The notes: generated from the letters alone by a model not told the origin. A DNA stretch of 64,000 nucleotides from Pseudomonas sp. MN1F (GCF_009391885.1 NZ_VZII01000007.1:62001-126000), one strand, 5' to 3'. Counted from the stretch's first letter, positions 8,640 to 19,134 are shown. Program-made: numbers and translations.

Positions 8640-8698
8640 GCCATCACTCCACGGGGTTGTACGGAAAGGGACCGATTCTACCGGCGTTGCGGATAAAT

Positions 8699-8735
8699 TT
8701 ACAGTGGGGCGACAGCTTCTGACGACAAAGCGACA
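8699..8735 (-). promoter_or_regulatory. ArgR operator upstream of argG
   Basis: On the minus strand, two TGTCGC-N8-AA-type half-sites are arranged as direct repeats exactly 21 nt apart. The one nearer argG matches fully (TGTCGC, 8 nt, AA); the other has CA in place of AA. This matches the known Pseudomonas ArgR recognition pattern. Binding has not been tested. Confidence 0.7.
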
Positions 8736-8776
8736 GGAACGGTCAGCGGCGCGACGTGCTTGCCGCAGCAGCATCT

Positions 8777-8799
8777 GCGCTCGGTCTCACAGGCGACAA
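8777..8799 (+). repeat. 23-nt direct repeat, copy 1
   Basis: This sequence (GCGCTCGGTCTCACAGGC plus GACAA) recurs identically at 22569-22591 between glpR and glpD. Both copies are intergenic. It is probably a fragment of a dispersed P. putida intergenic repeat. This copy lies between the argG promoter region and the motY stop. Confidence 0.7.
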
Positions 8800-8835
8800 A
8801 TGTTCTGATGCATGCACCTGCCAGCCATGCCGATA

Positions 8836-9762
8836 TCAGGGCGCCTTAGCCCCAGGAGCCGCTGCTGGCACCTGCTGCTGCACTGGCTGCACCACCGGCT
8901 TCTCCGCCATCGCCACCCGATCCAGTTCGATGTTCACCCGCCGGTTACGCGCCCGATTGGCCGGGCTGTTGTTCTTCACCAGCGGATAGCGCTCGCCATG
9001 GAAGCGCACGACAATCTGCTCTTCCGGCACACCATGGGCCTTGAAGTAATCGGCCACAGCCAAGGCCCGACGCCGCGAAGTGTCGCGATTGGTCAGGCGG
9101 TTACCACTGTTGTCGGAGTGGCCGTTGAGCTCGATGTGGTTCACCGTCGGGTCAGCCTTCAGGTAATCGAGGATCACGTCCAGCCGCGCACGGGCATCGG
9201 CGTCCAGGTCGAAGCCACCGCCGGGGAAGCCGACTTGGGTCTGGCGCACCTGGTCATAGTTCATCGGCAGCATCTTGCTGGCGCAGGCCTGATAGTCGCT
9301 GTACGCCTTGGCGAAGCTGACCGGCAGCACGCGTACTTCAATCGCCCGCCCACCTTCGCCGGTGTAGTTGCGCACCACCGTACTGCGGCCATCGAGCAGG
9401 CCGTTGATCAGGCGGCTGGCCTGGCTCTGCGACGAGCTGAACAGCACGCCGCTGCGGGCCATGCGGACGGCGCCAAGGTTCACATCACTGCGCCCCGGCT
9501 GCCAAGGGGCAGCGGCAGCCAGCAAGGTGGCCGAACCTGCACCCAGCACATTGCTGTGCGAACGCAGCTGGAACACCGGTTGCTCACCAGCCTTGCGCAC
9601 GAACTCGCCACTGCCGAAACCGTCGATCGGCTGGATCAGGCGGCATTCGAACTGGTCACCCTCGACTTTCCAGGCGACATTCTCCATGCGGGTCTGGAAG
9701 GTCAGTGCGCCGGCCGGCAGGCTGGCGACAAGGGTCAACAGGGCTAGGTAACGCTGGCGCAC
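8836..9762 (-). CDS. motY: MotY-like OmpA-family flagellar motor protein
   Basis: This 308-residue exported protein has a signal peptide (residues ~1-20, cleaved near GALTF), an N-terminal beta-rich domain, and a C-terminal OmpA-like peptidoglycan-binding domain. The latter carries the typical LNGHSDNSGNRLTNRDTSRRR segment region (around residues 210-230). MotY forms the T-ring that anchors polar flagellar stators. Gene order argG-motY-pyrC-rnt matches other pseudomonads. I chose the GTG at 9762 because GGAG lies 6 nt upstream and it gives a good signal peptide; a GTG at 9774 lacks a ribosome site. The C-terminus is Ala/Pro/Gln-rich. Confidence 0.9.
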   Translation of the reverse strand: MRQRYLALLTLVASLPAGALTFQTRMENVAWKVEGDQFECRLIQPIDGFGSGEFVRKAGEQPVFQLRSHSNVLGAGSATLLAAAAPWQPGRSDVNLGAVRMARSGVLFSSSQSQASRLINGLLDGRSTVVRNYTGEGGRAIEVRVLPVSFAKAYSDYQACASKMLPMNYDQVRQTQVGFPGGGFDLDADARARLDVILDYLKADPTVNHIELNGHSDNSGNRLTNRDTSRRRALAVADYFKAHGVPEEQIVVRFHGERYPLVKNNSPANRARNRRVNIELDRVAMAEKPVVQPVQQQVPAAAPGAKAP

Positions 9763-9892
9763 GGGCGGCTCCACAAATTCTGACGGCTTACAGGCAGGCT
9801 ATCGGACGCTTGCCGGAAAACTTGATAGCCGTGCTCGGACCGGGGTTTTCCGGTAGCATTGGGGCCTGAGTTCGACCCGCCTGGAATTCCCA

Positions 9893-10939
9893 ATGTCCGA
9901 TCGCCTGACCCTCCTGCGTCCCGACGACTGGCACATCCATCTGCGCGATGGTGCCGTCCTGCCCCATACCGTTGGCGATGTGGCGCGTACTTTCGCCCGT
10001 GCCATCATCATGCCTAACCTGGTTCCGCCGGTGCGCAATGCCGTCGAAGCTGGCGCCTACCGTGAGCGCATCCTTGCCGCTCGCCCGGCTGGCAGCCGCT
10101 TTGAACCGCTGATGGTACTGTACCTCACCGACCGCACCAGCCCCGAGGACATCCGCGCGGCCAAGGCCAGCGGTATCGTCTACGCCGCCAAGCTGTACCC
10201 GGCTGGCGCGACGACCAACTCCGATTCGGGCGTGACCAGCATCGACAACATCTTCCCGGCCATCGAGGCACTGGCGGAAGTCGGCATGCCATTGCTGGTG
10301 CACGGTGAAGTGACCCGCAGCGAGATCGACGTGTTCGACCGCGAGAAGCGCTTCATCGACGAGCACATGCGCCGCCTGGTCGAACGCTTCCCGACCCTGA
10401 AAGTGGTGTTCGAGCACATCACCACGGGCGACGCCGCGCAGTTCGTCACCGAAGCCCCGGCCAACGTCGGTGCGACCATCACGGCCCAGCACCTGCTGTA
10501 CAACCGCAACCACATGCTGGTCGGCGGTATCCGCCCGCACTTCTATTGCCTGCCGATCCTCAAGCGCAACACCCACCAGGTGGCGCTGCTGGACGCGGCC
10601 ACCAGCGGCAACCCGAAGTTCTTCCTCGGCACCGACTCGGCACCGCATGCCCGTCACGCCAAGGAAGCCGCCTGCGGTTGCGCCGGTTGCTACACCGCAT
10701 ACGCTGCCATCGAGATGTACGCCGAGGCATTCGAGCAGCGCAATGCACTGGACAAGCTGGAAGGCTTTGCCAGCCTGCACGGCCCGGCCTTCTATGGCCT
10801 GCCGGCAAACACCGACACCATCACCCTGGTCCGCGAAGAATGGACCGCCCCGGACAGCCTGCCATTCGGCGAGCAGACCGTGATCCCGCTGCGCGCCGGT
10901 GAGAAACTGCGCTGGCGCCTGCTGGAGGACAACGCGTGA
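9893..10939 (+). CDS. pyrC: dihydroorotase
   Basis: This zinc amidohydrolase of pyrimidine synthesis has 348 residues, the class II length. Metal ligands appear in [10 protein letters not shown] near the N-terminus. The carboxylysine region ([16 protein letters not shown]), the later His ligands (VHGEVT, FEHITTG) and the Asp in GTDSAPH are all present. It is divergent from motY and translationally coupled to rnt through a GTGA overlap. Confidence 0.97.
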   Translation: MSDRLTLLRPDDWHIHLRDGAVLPHTVGDVARTFARAIIMPNLVPPVRNAVEAGAYRERILAARPAGSRFEPLMVLYLTDRTSPEDIRAAKASGIVYAAKLYPAGATTNSDSGVTSIDNIFPAIEALAEVGMPLLVHGEVTRSEIDVFDREKRFIDEHMRRLVERFPTLKVVFEHITTGDAAQFVTEAPANVGATITAQHLLYNRNHMLVGGIRPHFYCLPILKRNTHQVALLDAATSGNPKFFLGTDSAPHARHAKEAACGCAGCYTAYAAIEMYAEAFEQRNALDKLEGFASLHGPAFYGLPANTDTITLVREEWTAPDSLPFGEQTVIPLRAGEKLRWRLLEDNA

Positions 10940-11610
10940 GCGAAGACCTGTACGAAGACGACCAGGACGGTCAGGTCGGCAGCGGTTCGCGCCACCCGAT
11001 GGCCGAGCGCTTCCGTGGCTATCTGCCGGTAGTCGTGGATGTCGAGACTGGCGGCTTCAACAGCGCCACCGACGCCCTGCTGGAAATTGCCGCAGTGACC
11101 ATTGGCATGGACGAAAAGGGCTTCCTGTTCCCCGAGCACACCTACTTCTACCGGGTCGAGCCGTTCGAAGGGGCCAACATCGAGCCGGCCGCGCTGGAGT
11201 TCACCGGTATCAAGCTGGACCACCCGCTGCGCATGGCAGTGAGCGAAGAAAGCGCGCTCACCGACATCTTCCGTGGTGTGCGCAAGGCGCTTAAGGCCAA
11301 TGGCTGCAAACGGGCGATCCTGGTCGGCCACAACAGCAGCTTCGACCTTGGCTTCCTCAATGCGGCGGTAACGCGTAACGATATCAAGCGTAACCCGTTC
11401 CACCCGTTCTCCAGCTTCGACACCGCGACCCTGGCTGGCCTGGCTTACGGCCAGACCGTGCTGGCGCGTGCCTGCCAGAGCGCCGACATCGACTTCGATG
11501 GCCGTGAGGCGCACTCGGCGCGTTACGACACCGAGAAGACGGCCGAGCTGTTCTGCGGCATCGTCAACCGCTGGAAGGAAATGGGCGGCTGGCGCGACTT
11601 CAACGATTAA
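10936..11610 (+). CDS. rnt: ribonuclease T
   Basis: This 3'-5' exoribonuclease of the DEDDh family trims tRNA, 5S rRNA and other stable RNA ends. The 224-residue protein shows motif I (VDVETGGFN), motif II ([10 protein letters not shown]) and motif III with the catalytic His ([11 protein letters not shown]). It starts with GTG at 10936, overlapping the pyrC stop by 4 bp. Confidence 0.97.
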   Translation: MSEDLYEDDQDGQVGSGSRHPMAERFRGYLPVVVDVETGGFNSATDALLEIAAVTIGMDEKGFLFPEHTYFYRVEPFEGANIEPAALEFTGIKLDHPLRMAVSEESALTDIFRGVRKALKANGCKRAILVGHNSSFDLGFLNAAVTRNDIKRNPFHPFSSFDTATLAGLAYGQTVLARACQSADIDFDGREAHSARYDTEKTAELFCGIVNRWKEMGGWRDFND

Positions 11611-11692
11611 GCTGCAAGCTTCAAGCGACAAGGAAAAGCAGGCCGCATGCGCTGTGCGTTTTACTTGTAGCTTGCCGCTTGAACCTTGAAGC
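11611..11692 (+). repeat. imperfect inverted repeat of the GCTTGAAG/CTTGTAGC type
   Basis: Just after rnt, a GCTGCAAGCTTCAAGCGACAAG-like arm (11611-11632) is mirrored by CTTGTAGCTTGCCGCTTGAA (11665 onward), with about 30 nt between. This element type is familiar from P. putida intergenic DNA. It is non-coding and may be a palindromic repeat of MITE or REP origin. Confidence 0.55.
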
Positions 11693-11723
11693 AAAAAAAA
11701 CCGGCCACATGGGCCGGTTTTTT
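11693..11723. terminator. bidirectional terminator between rnt and peroxiredoxin
   Basis: An ACCGGCC / GGCCGGT stem with a 5-nt loop is preceded by A8 and followed by T6, suitable for both convergent genes. Confidence 0.88.
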
Positions 11724-11737
11724 CATGCGCGCGGCAA

Positions 11738-12340
11738 TTACAGCTTGCCAGCGTTCTCGCTCAGGTAAGCAGCAACGCCTTCTGGCGAAGCGGTCATGCC
11801 CTGGTCGCCTTTTTTCCAGTTGGCAGGGCAGACTTCGCCGTGCTCTTCGTGGAATTGCAGGGCGTCGACCAGACGCAGCAGCTCGTCCATGTTACGGCCC
11901 AGTGGCAGGTCGTTGACGATCTGCGAACGCACAACACCGTTGGTGTCGATCAGGAAGGCGCCACGGAAGGCTACGCCGCCTTCGGACTCGACGTCGTAGG
12001 CCTTGCAGATTTCGTGGGTGATGTCGGCAGCCAGGGTGTACTTGACCTGGCCGATACCGCCGGCGTTGACCGGGGTGTTACGCCATGCGTTGTGGGTGAA
12101 GTGCGAGTCGATCGAAACGCCGATCACTTCAACGTTGCGCGCCTGGAAGTCAGGGATGCGGTTGTCCAGAGCGATCAGCTCGGACGGGCAGACGAAGGTG
12201 AAGTCCAGTGGGTAGAAGAACACCAGGCCGTACTTGCCCTTGATGGCCGAAGCCAGGTTGAAGCTGTCGACGATTTCGCCGTTGCCCAGGACGGCTGGGA
12301 CGGTGAAGTCGGGGGCTTGTTTGCCAACGAGTACGCTCAT
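11738..12340 (-). CDS. typical 2-Cys peroxiredoxin
   Basis: This 200-residue thiol peroxidase of the AhpC/Prx1 subfamily reduces H2O2, organic peroxides or peroxynitrite. The peroxidatic cysteine is C51 in DFTFVCPSE. The resolving cysteine is C171 in HGEVCPANW. GGIG and the C-terminal YL-containing tail suggest a sensitive, hyperoxidisable form. A strong GGAG lies before the ATG. It is divergent from bfd and sits in an iron/redox block. Confidence 0.95.
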   Translation of the reverse strand: MSVLVGKQAPDFTVPAVLGNGEIVDSFNLASAIKGKYGLVFFYPLDFTFVCPSELIALDNRIPDFQARNVEVIGVSIDSHFTHNAWRNTPVNAGGIGQVKYTLAADITHEICKAYDVESEGGVAFRGAFLIDTNGVVRSQIVNDLPLGRNMDELLRLVDALQFHEEHGEVCPANWKKGDQGMTASPEGVAAYLSENAGKL

Positions 12341-12488
12341 TGTAATCTCCTAGTGAGAGTGGAAAACCGTTTGCCGGGCCAAGCAGGCTTGCCCGACATC
12401 CAACAAAGGCTGACCATCATACACGGCTTCCAGTGACAGGCCGAATGCAACCGTCGGTCGCTCAAGGACGGCCCTTTCAGAAAGTCCT

Positions 12489-12515
12489 TTGACAAGCATT
12501 CTCATTAACATTAAG
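12489..12515 (+). promoter_or_regulatory. bfd promoter with Fur-box-like sequence
   Basis: A TTGACA -35 hexamer (12489-12494) is followed by AGCATTCTCATTAACATTA. The reverse complement, AATGAGAATGCTT, resembles the core of Pseudomonas iron boxes. Fur repression of bfd in iron-replete cells would let iron starvation raise Bfd and mobilise bacterioferritin iron. Confidence 0.6.
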
Positions 12516-12553
12516 CTCCAACCCATCGACTCAACCCGCGATGGTCAGCCCCT

Positions 12554-12775
12554 ATGTATGTGTGTCTTTGTGTCGGCGTCACCGACGGACAGATCCGCGA
12601 TGCGATCTATGAAGGATGCTGCAGTTACAAGGAAGTCCGAGCGGCGACCAATGTCGCCAGCCAGTGCGGCAAATGCGCCTGCCTGGCCAAGCAGGTGGTC
12701 CGCGAGACCCTCACCGATTTGCAGGTGAGCCAGCAAGCCGCCCTGCCCTATCCGGTGGAATTTACTGCTGCCTGA
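12554..12775 (+). CDS. bfd: bacterioferritin-associated ferredoxin
   Basis: This 73-residue [2Fe-2S] protein binds bacterioferritin and reduces its mineral core to release iron. Cluster ligands are C4, C6, C38 and C41, the BFD spacing C-x-C-x31-C-x2-C. The ATG at 12554 gives MYVCLCVGVTD. Its partner gene bfr lies 200 bp downstream on the same strand. A hairpin terminator follows. Confidence 0.96.
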   Translation: MYVCLCVGVTDGQIRDAIYEGCCSYKEVRAATNVASQCGKCACLAKQVVRETLTDLQVSQQAALPYPVEFTAA

Positions 12776-12792
12776 TATTACAGAATTTGAAG

Positions 12793-12819
12793 AACCGGAC
12801 CTCGTGTCCGGTTTTTTTA
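12793..12819 (+). terminator. rho-independent terminator after bfd
   Basis: An ACCGGAC / GTCCGGT stem with a 5-nt loop is followed by T7. Confidence 0.88.
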
Positions 12820-12976
12820 TGCCTGAATATCAATAAGTTAGCCTTCCAACGCGGTTCACAAACATTCTTATTCCTATTAATTTTCACTTATTATTCAAAC
12901 ACTTAGGTTTGACAGCACTCCGTCACAGGCTCAAACTTCGCGGTATTGGCACACTTCTACAGGGCAGGAACCCGAC
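12820..12976 (+). promoter_or_regulatory. AT-rich bfr leader, possible iron box
   Basis: This 157-bp AT-rich gap holds a repeated ATTC-like stretch (ATTCTTATTCCTATTAAT near 12863) that loosely resembles tandem Fur hexamers. A purine-rich ribosome site (CAGGAA) precedes the bfr ATG. The Fur assignment is tentative. Confidence 0.4.
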
Positions 12977-13450
12977 ATGAAAGGCGACGTAAGCGTCATC
13001 CAGCATCTCAACAAGATCCTCGGAAACGAGCTGGTCGCGATCAACCAGTACTTCCTGCACGCGCGCATGTACGAAGATTGGGGCCTGAACAAGCTCGGCA
13101 AGCACGAGTACAAAGAATCCATCGACGAGATGAAACACGCTGACAAACTGATCAAGCGTATTCTCTTCCTCGAAGGCATTCCCAACGTTCAGGACCTGGG
13201 CAAGCTGCTGATCGGCGAGCACACCAAAGAGATGCTCGAGTGCGACCTGAAGATCGAACAGAAAGGCCTGGCCGACCTGAAAGCTGCCATCGCGCACTGC
13301 GAAACCGCTGGCGACTTCGGCTCGCGTGACATGCTCGAAGACATCCTCGAATCCGAGGAAGAGCACATCGACTGGCTGGAAACCCAGCTGGGCCTGATCG
13401 ACAAGATCGGCATCGAGAACTACCTGCAGTCGCAGATGGGCGAAGAATAA
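12977..13450 (+). CDS. bfr: bacterioferritin
   Basis: This heme-containing iron-storage protein has 157 residues and forms 24-mers. Ferroxidase ligands E18, E51, H54 and the later ESEEEHIDW (Glu/His) set are present. M52 is the axial ligand for the inter-subunit heme. It is the likely storage partner of the adjacent bfd product. The ATG gives [12 protein letters not shown] as in the family. Confidence 0.96.
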   Translation: MKGDVSVIQHLNKILGNELVAINQYFLHARMYEDWGLNKLGKHEYKESIDEMKHADKLIKRILFLEGIPNVQDLGKLLIGEHTKEMLECDLKIEQKGLADLKAAIAHCETAGDFGSRDMLEDILESEEEHIDWLETQLGLIDKIGIENYLQSQMGEE

Positions 13451-13463
13451 GATTCTCGTCCCA

Positions 13464-13494
13464 TAAAAAAACCCGCGTTGAGCGGGTTTTTTTA
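13464..13494. terminator. bidirectional terminator between bfr and grxD
   Basis: An ACCCGC / GCGGGT hairpin with A7 before and T7 after serves convergent bfr and grxD. Confidence 0.88.
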
Positions 13495-13508
13495 TGGCTG
13501 CCTGATGA

Positions 13509-13844
13509 TCAGGCTTCGGAGGCCTTGGCCTTGGCGGCGGCGTCCTTGATCAGGGCCTGCAGCTCACCCGTCTCGAACATTTCCAGCATGATGTCGCTAC
13601 CGCCAACCAGCTCACCGGCTACCCACAGTTGCGGGAAGGTCGGCCAGTTGGCGTATTTTGGCAGGTTGGCGCGGATTTCCGGGTTCTGCAGGATGTCGAC
13701 GTAGGCGAACTTCTCGCCGCAACCCATCACAGCCTGCGATGCCTTGGCCGAGAACCCGCACTGCGGGGCATTCGGCGAGCCTTTCATGTAAAGCAGAATG
13801 GTGTTGTTGGCAATCTGCTCTTTGATCGTATCGATGATATCCAT
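13509..13844 (-). CDS. grxD: monothiol CGFS glutaredoxin
   Basis: This 111-residue Grx4-type protein carries and transfers [2Fe-2S] clusters using glutathione. The single active cysteine C29 lies in the CGFS motif, with YMKGSPNAPQ before it and WPTFPQLWV for glutathione binding. The C-terminal tail is Ala/Lys-rich. It fits the iron/redox neighbourhood. Confidence 0.96.
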   Translation of the reverse strand: MDIIDTIKEQIANNTILLYMKGSPNAPQCGFSAKASQAVMGCGEKFAYVDILQNPEIRANLPKYANWPTFPQLWVAGELVGGSDIMLEMFETGELQALIKDAAAKAKASEA

Positions 13845-13935
13845 CTAGCACCTCAGCTGAACTTTCCGACGCTATCGTCGGCACGGTGACGCATTGTATC
13901 GGAAAGCCGAGCAGCGTGCTCGGCCTTACCATTGC

Positions 13936-16044
13936 TCATGCGGCCTCGACCTGCACGGGCACGCCATTGAGCGCAGCATTACCGGAAACCGGGTCACGCA
14001 GGCGCTCGTCGGTGAGGTCGTTGGCACTCACACCGGCTTGTGCCTGGGCAACCTGAAGCTGCACGCCCTGGCGACCATGGCCGAAGCCATGGGGCAGGCT
14101 GACCACCCCGGGCATGATGTCTTCACTGGCCTGCACTTCGACCTCCAGCGTGCCGGTACGCGAGCGGATACGCACCCGCTGGCCATCCTGCAATTGCCGG
14201 CTGTGCATATCCTGCGGGTGCATCAGCAGTTGATGACGCGGCTTGCCTTTGACCAGGCGATGGAAGTTGTGCATCCACGAATTGTTGCTGCGCACGTGAC
14301 GGCGACCGATCAGCAGCAACTCGCCCGGTGCAGGAGGCGCCTGCAGGGCCAACCGCTGCAGGTCATCGAGCAGCACCTGTGGCGCCGCCTCGACGGCTTT
14401 GCTGGCGGTTGCCAGGCGCGTCGCCAGGTTGGCGCGCAACGGCCCCAGGTCAAGCCCGTGAGGGTGCTCGTCCAGCGCCTGCAGCGAGAGCTTCCAGGCA
14501 CTGGCTTCACCATAGCGCCCCTTGCGCAGGGCCAGGTCGATCATCTGCGCTGGCGGCCAGGTCGGTTTCAGTTCCAGTTCGGCCCGCTTGGCGAACGCCT
14601 GCGCGAGGCCGACGAAAATCTCCCAGTCGTGCAGGGCACCTGCCGGCTTGGCCAGGATAGCGCGATTGAAACGGGTCACATTGCGCACGGCCAGCAGGTT
14701 GAAGGTGCTGTCGTAATGGTCGTTTTCCAGCGCCGAGGTCGAAGGCAGGATCAGATCGGCGTGGCGGGTGGACTCATTGATGTAGAGGTCGATGCTGAGC
14801 ATGAACTCGAGCCCCTCCAGCGCCGCATCCAGCTGCCGGCCATTGGGCGTAGACAGCACCGGATTGCCGGCGACCGTCACCAGGGCGCGCACCTGGCCTT
14901 CCCCGGGGCTCAGCATCTCCTCGGCCAGGGCCGCCACCGGCAGCTCGCCAGCGTACTCCGGCAAGCCCGAAACCCGGCTCTGCCAGGCATTGAAATGGCC
15001 ACCTGAAGTGGTCGCCACCAGATCCACCGCAGGCTCTGTGCACAGCGCCCCACCCTCTCGGTCGAGGTTGCCGGTCACCAGGTTGATCAGCTGCACCAGC
15101 CAGTGGCACAGGGTGCCGAACGCCTGGGTCGAAACCCCCATGCGCCCATAGCAGACCGCCTTGTCCGCAGCGGCAAAGTCCCGCGCCAGTTGGCGTATCT
15201 GGGTGGCGGCGATGCCGCACTGTGCGCTCATCGCTTCTGCGCTGAACGGCGCGATCGCTTCACGCACTTGCTGCAGGCCGCTGACCGGCAAATGCGAGCC
15301 GCGCGCGAGGTCCTCATCGAACAAGGTATTGAGCAGGCCACAAAGCAAGGCCGCATCACCGCCGGGCCGGATGAACAGATGATGGTCGGCCATGGCGGCG
15401 GTTTCGCTGCGCCGGGGATCGACCACCACCAGGCGTCCACCTCGCCCCCGCAGGGCTTTCAGGCGCTTCTCGACATCGGGTACGGTCATGATGCTGCCAT
15501 TGGACGCCAGCGGGTTGCCGCCGAGGATCAGCATGAAGTCGGTGTGGTCGATATCCGGGATCGGCAACAGCAGGCCATGGCCGTACATCAGGTGGCTGGT
15601 CAGGTGCTGCGGCAACTGGTCGACCGAGGTGGCAGAGAAGCGGTTGCGGGTCTTGAGCAGGCCGAGGAAGTAGTTGCTGTGAGTCATCAGCCCATAGTTG
15701 TGCACGCTGGGGTTGCCCTGGTAGACCGCCACGGCATTGCGCCCATGCGCCTGCTGGACTGCCCACAGCCTGTCGGCGGCCAAGGCAAAGGCCTCGCCCC
15801 AGCCGATCGGCTGCCACTCGCTCCCTACCCGCCGGTGCGGCTGGCGCAGGCGGTCCGGGTCGTTCTGGATGTCCTGCAGGGCTACCGCCTTGGGGCAGAT
15901 GTGCCCCCTGCTGAACGGGTCCTGCGGGTCGCCCTTGATCGAGCTGATCAGCGCCCGCCCGTCGTCTTCGTGGCTGACTTCGATGTTCAGGCCGCAGATC
16001 GCTTCGCACAGGTGACAGGCACGGTGATGCAGGGTCTTGGTCAT
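13936..16044 (-). CDS. molybdopterin-dependent oxidoreductase, formate dehydrogenase/nitrate reductase-like
   Basis: This 702-residue cytosolic enzyme is of the DMSO-reductase superfamily. The N-terminal CHLCEAICGL...CPK arrangement forms a [4Fe-4S] site. Then follow molybdopterin-binding domains (VDPRRSETA; GGNPLASNGS) and a C-terminal dinucleotide-binding domain (RRHVRSNNSWMHN). There is no Tat signal or accessory subunit next to it. The substrate is unknown; such stand-alone proteins are often annotated as formate dehydrogenase H-like. The start ATG 16044 has AGAGG upstream; the open frame continues 56 codons further without homology. Confidence 0.88.
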   Translation of the reverse strand: MTKTLHHRACHLCEAICGLNIEVSHEDDGRALISSIKGDPQDPFSRGHICPKAVALQDIQNDPDRLRQPHRRVGSEWQPIGWGEAFALAADRLWAVQQAHGRNAVAVYQGNPSVHNYGLMTHSNYFLGLLKTRNRFSATSVDQLPQHLTSHLMYGHGLLLPIPDIDHTDFMLILGGNPLASNGSIMTVPDVEKRLKALRGRGGRLVVVDPRRSETAAMADHHLFIRPGGDAALLCGLLNTLFDEDLARGSHLPVSGLQQVREAIAPFSAEAMSAQCGIAATQIRQLARDFAAADKAVCYGRMGVSTQAFGTLCHWLVQLINLVTGNLDREGGALCTEPAVDLVATTSGGHFNAWQSRVSGLPEYAGELPVAALAEEMLSPGEGQVRALVTVAGNPVLSTPNGRQLDAALEGLEFMLSIDLYINESTRHADLILPSTSALENDHYDSTFNLLAVRNVTRFNRAILAKPAGALHDWEIFVGLAQAFAKRAELELKPTWPPAQMIDLALRKGRYGEASAWKLSLQALDEHPHGLDLGPLRANLATRLATASKAVEAAPQVLLDDLQRLALQAPPAPGELLLIGRRHVRSNNSWMHNFHRLVKGKPRHQLLMHPQDMHSRQLQDGQRVRIRSRTGTLEVEVQASEDIMPGVVSLPHGFGHGRQGVQLQVAQAQAGVSANDLTDERLRDPVSGNAALNGVPVQVEAA

Positions 16045-16427
16045 GGCCGCCTCTGCCTTGTTGTTGTAAGGGGTCGTCGAGCAATGACTATGCGCCGCAG
16101 CCCTTGCGCCGGCCAGCGCGCTTCGCGGCGTGAATCCCGCGACATCAGGCGCGCGATTCGCGACAGCCATTTGCCAAATTGCCAGCAAGCCGTGTACAAC
16201 CTTCTGTAGCAAATAAAAAACAGCACAGGCTCAAGGGGTACGACACCCTTTGCAACATCTTATGAACGAGCTGCTGTTTCCCCTCTTGGTTTCAGGCGAC
16301 ATTTAATTATAGTATTGCGCCTTTCCCCATTTCGTCCGCCCCGTGCGGCTTACGCCGCAGGTCACTCCCGTTGTCAAAAAAAACCATACGGTCGACCTGC
16401 ATACCGTTGCAGATAAGGTAGTCAATC
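16045..16427 (+). promoter_or_regulatory. argF promoter region with ArgR-like operator
   Basis: This 383-bp divergent gap contains a perfect TGTCGC-N8-AA site on the minus strand at 16286-16301. A degenerate half (AGGCGC-N8-AA) lies exactly 21 nt away, ending at 16322. A TATAGT -10-like hexamer at 16308-16313 and TTGGTT at 16286-16291 would place ArgR over the promoter of argF. The remaining sequence, an A8 run near 16378 included, shows nothing further I can name. Confidence 0.6.
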
Positions 16428-17344
16428 ATGAGCGCTAGGCACTTTCTCTCCCTGCTGGATTTCACCACCGACGAATTGCTCGGTGTGATCCGCCGAGGCA
16501 TCGAGCTGAAGGACCTGCGCAAGCGAAGCGTGCTGTTCGAGCCGCTGAAAAACCGCGTGCTGGGCATGATTTTCGAGAAGTCCTCGACCCGTACCCGCGT
16601 GTCGTTCGAAGCGGGCATGATCCAGCTCGGTGGCCAGGCCATCTTCCTCTCGCCGCGCGACACCCAGCTGGGCCGTGGCGAACCGATCGGCGACAGCGCC
16701 ATCGTGTTGTCGAGCATGCTTGACGTGGTAATGATCCGTACCCACGCCCACAGCACCCTGACCGAATTCGCCGCCAAATCCCGCGTGCCGGTGATCAACG
16801 CCCTGTCCGACGAGTCGCACCCGTGCCAGCTGCTGGCCGACATGCAGACCTTCCTCGAGCACCGCGGCTCGATCCAGGGCAAGACCGTGGCCTGGATCGG
16901 TGACGGCTTCAACATGTGCAACTCGTACATCGAAGCGGCCAAGCAGTTCGACTTCCAGCTGCGTATCGCCTGCCCGGAAGGCTATGAGCCCGATCCACGC
17001 TTCATGGCCCTGGGTGGCGACCACGTGCAGATCGTCCGCGATCCGCAAGAAGCCGTGCGCGGTGCGCACCTGGTGACCACGGATGTCTGGACTTCCATGG
17101 GTCAGGAAGAGGAAACTGCACGGCGCCTGGCGCATTTCGCGCCTTACCAGGTCACCCGCGCACTGCTCGACCTGGCGGCACCTGACGCCCTGTTCATGCA
17201 CTGCCTGCCCGCCCACCGGGGCGAGGAAATCAGCCATGACCTGCTCGACGACCCTCGCTCGGTCGCCTGGGACCAGGCTGAGAACCGCTTGCATGCACAG
17301 AAGGCCCTTCTCGAATTTCTTGTCGAACCGGCTTACCACCACGC

Positions 17345-17348
<4 letters not shown>
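16428..17348 (+). CDS. argF: ornithine carbamoyltransferase, anabolic
   Basis: This enzyme makes citrulline from ornithine and carbamoyl phosphate. The 306-residue protein has the carbamoyl-phosphate motif SSTRTR, the HPCQ motif, and the ornithine-site motifs DVWTSMGQ and [10 protein letters not shown]. Its size and upstream ArgR site fit the biosynthetic enzyme rather than the catabolic ArcB. It overlaps the following ABC ATPase gene by 4 bp. Confidence 0.97.
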
Positions 17349-18454
<1,106 letters not shown>

Positions 18455-18459
18455 TTCAC

Positions 18460-18490
18460 ATAGCTGGGGCTGCTTTGCAGCCCCAGCTAT
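18460..18490. terminator. long perfect hairpin between convergent genes
   Basis: A 14-bp perfect stem (ATAGCTGGGGCTGC and its complement) with a TTT loop lies directly after the ABC ATPase gene, ending 2 bp before the ybaK stop on the other strand. It can terminate from both sides. Confidence 0.8.
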
Positions 18491-18491
18491 G

Positions 18492-18962
18492 TCAGCCTCT
18501 ACCGATTCCGGCGAATTTGCCCTGGGTATGCTCGGCCAGCACCGCCGCCGCCAACTCGACCTCCAGCCCCCGCCGCCCGGCGCTGACATGGATGGTTGCA
18601 AAGTTCTGCGCGGTATCATCGATGAAAGTGCGCAGGCGCTTCTTCTGCCCCAACGGGCTGATTCCACCCACCAGATAGCCCGTTGCCCGCTGAGCCGCTG
18701 CCGGGTCGGCCATCTCGCATTTCTTCACCCCCGCCGCATGGGCCAGGGCCTTGAGGTCCAGCGTCCCCACCACAGGCACCACCGCCACCAGCAACTCGCC
18801 CTTCTCGCTGCTCGCCAGCAAGGTCTTGAACACCTGCTGCGGTTCGAGCCCTAGCTTTTCAGCCGCTTCCAGCCCATATGACGCCGACTTGGGGTCATGT
18901 TCATAACTGTGCACGCGATGTTCGGCGCGGGCTTTTTTCAAGAGGTCGAGTGCGGGGGTCAT
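18492..18962 (-). CDS. ybaK: YbaK/EbsC-type Cys-tRNA(Pro) deacylase
   Basis: This 156-residue trans-editing protein hydrolyses mischarged Cys-tRNA(Pro). Family features include [10 protein letters not shown] at the start, KTLLA with the catalytic lysine near residue 47, and the [12 protein letters not shown] segment. The fold matches the editing domain of prolyl-tRNA synthetase. It is a single gene, convergent with the ABC ATPase gene. Confidence 0.93.
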   Translation of the reverse strand: MTPALDLLKKARAEHRVHSYEHDPKSASYGLEAAEKLGLEPQQVFKTLLASSEKGELLVAVVPVVGTLDLKALAHAAGVKKCEMADPAAAQRATGYLVGGISPLGQKKRLRTFIDDTAQNFATIHVSAGRRGLEVELAAAVLAEHTQGKFAGIGRG

Positions 18963-19134
18963 GCAGTGCTCCGGTCTGGGACAGCTCGCGGCTACTTTAG
19001 GGCAAATCCTACATCCCAGCCAGCCAATGGCTGACGCAGGCCTCTACTACGGGCATCAGCCTCTGAAACAGGCGACCAAAACGTGACTACCCGTTCACTT
19101 TCGACCTTTGACATCAGCGTTTCTTGTCTATATT

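Noticed and set aside
16370..16390. TTGTCAAAAAAAA as another ArgR half-site before argF
   Set aside because: It lacks the CGC of TGTCGC and the 21-nt phase with the other sites.
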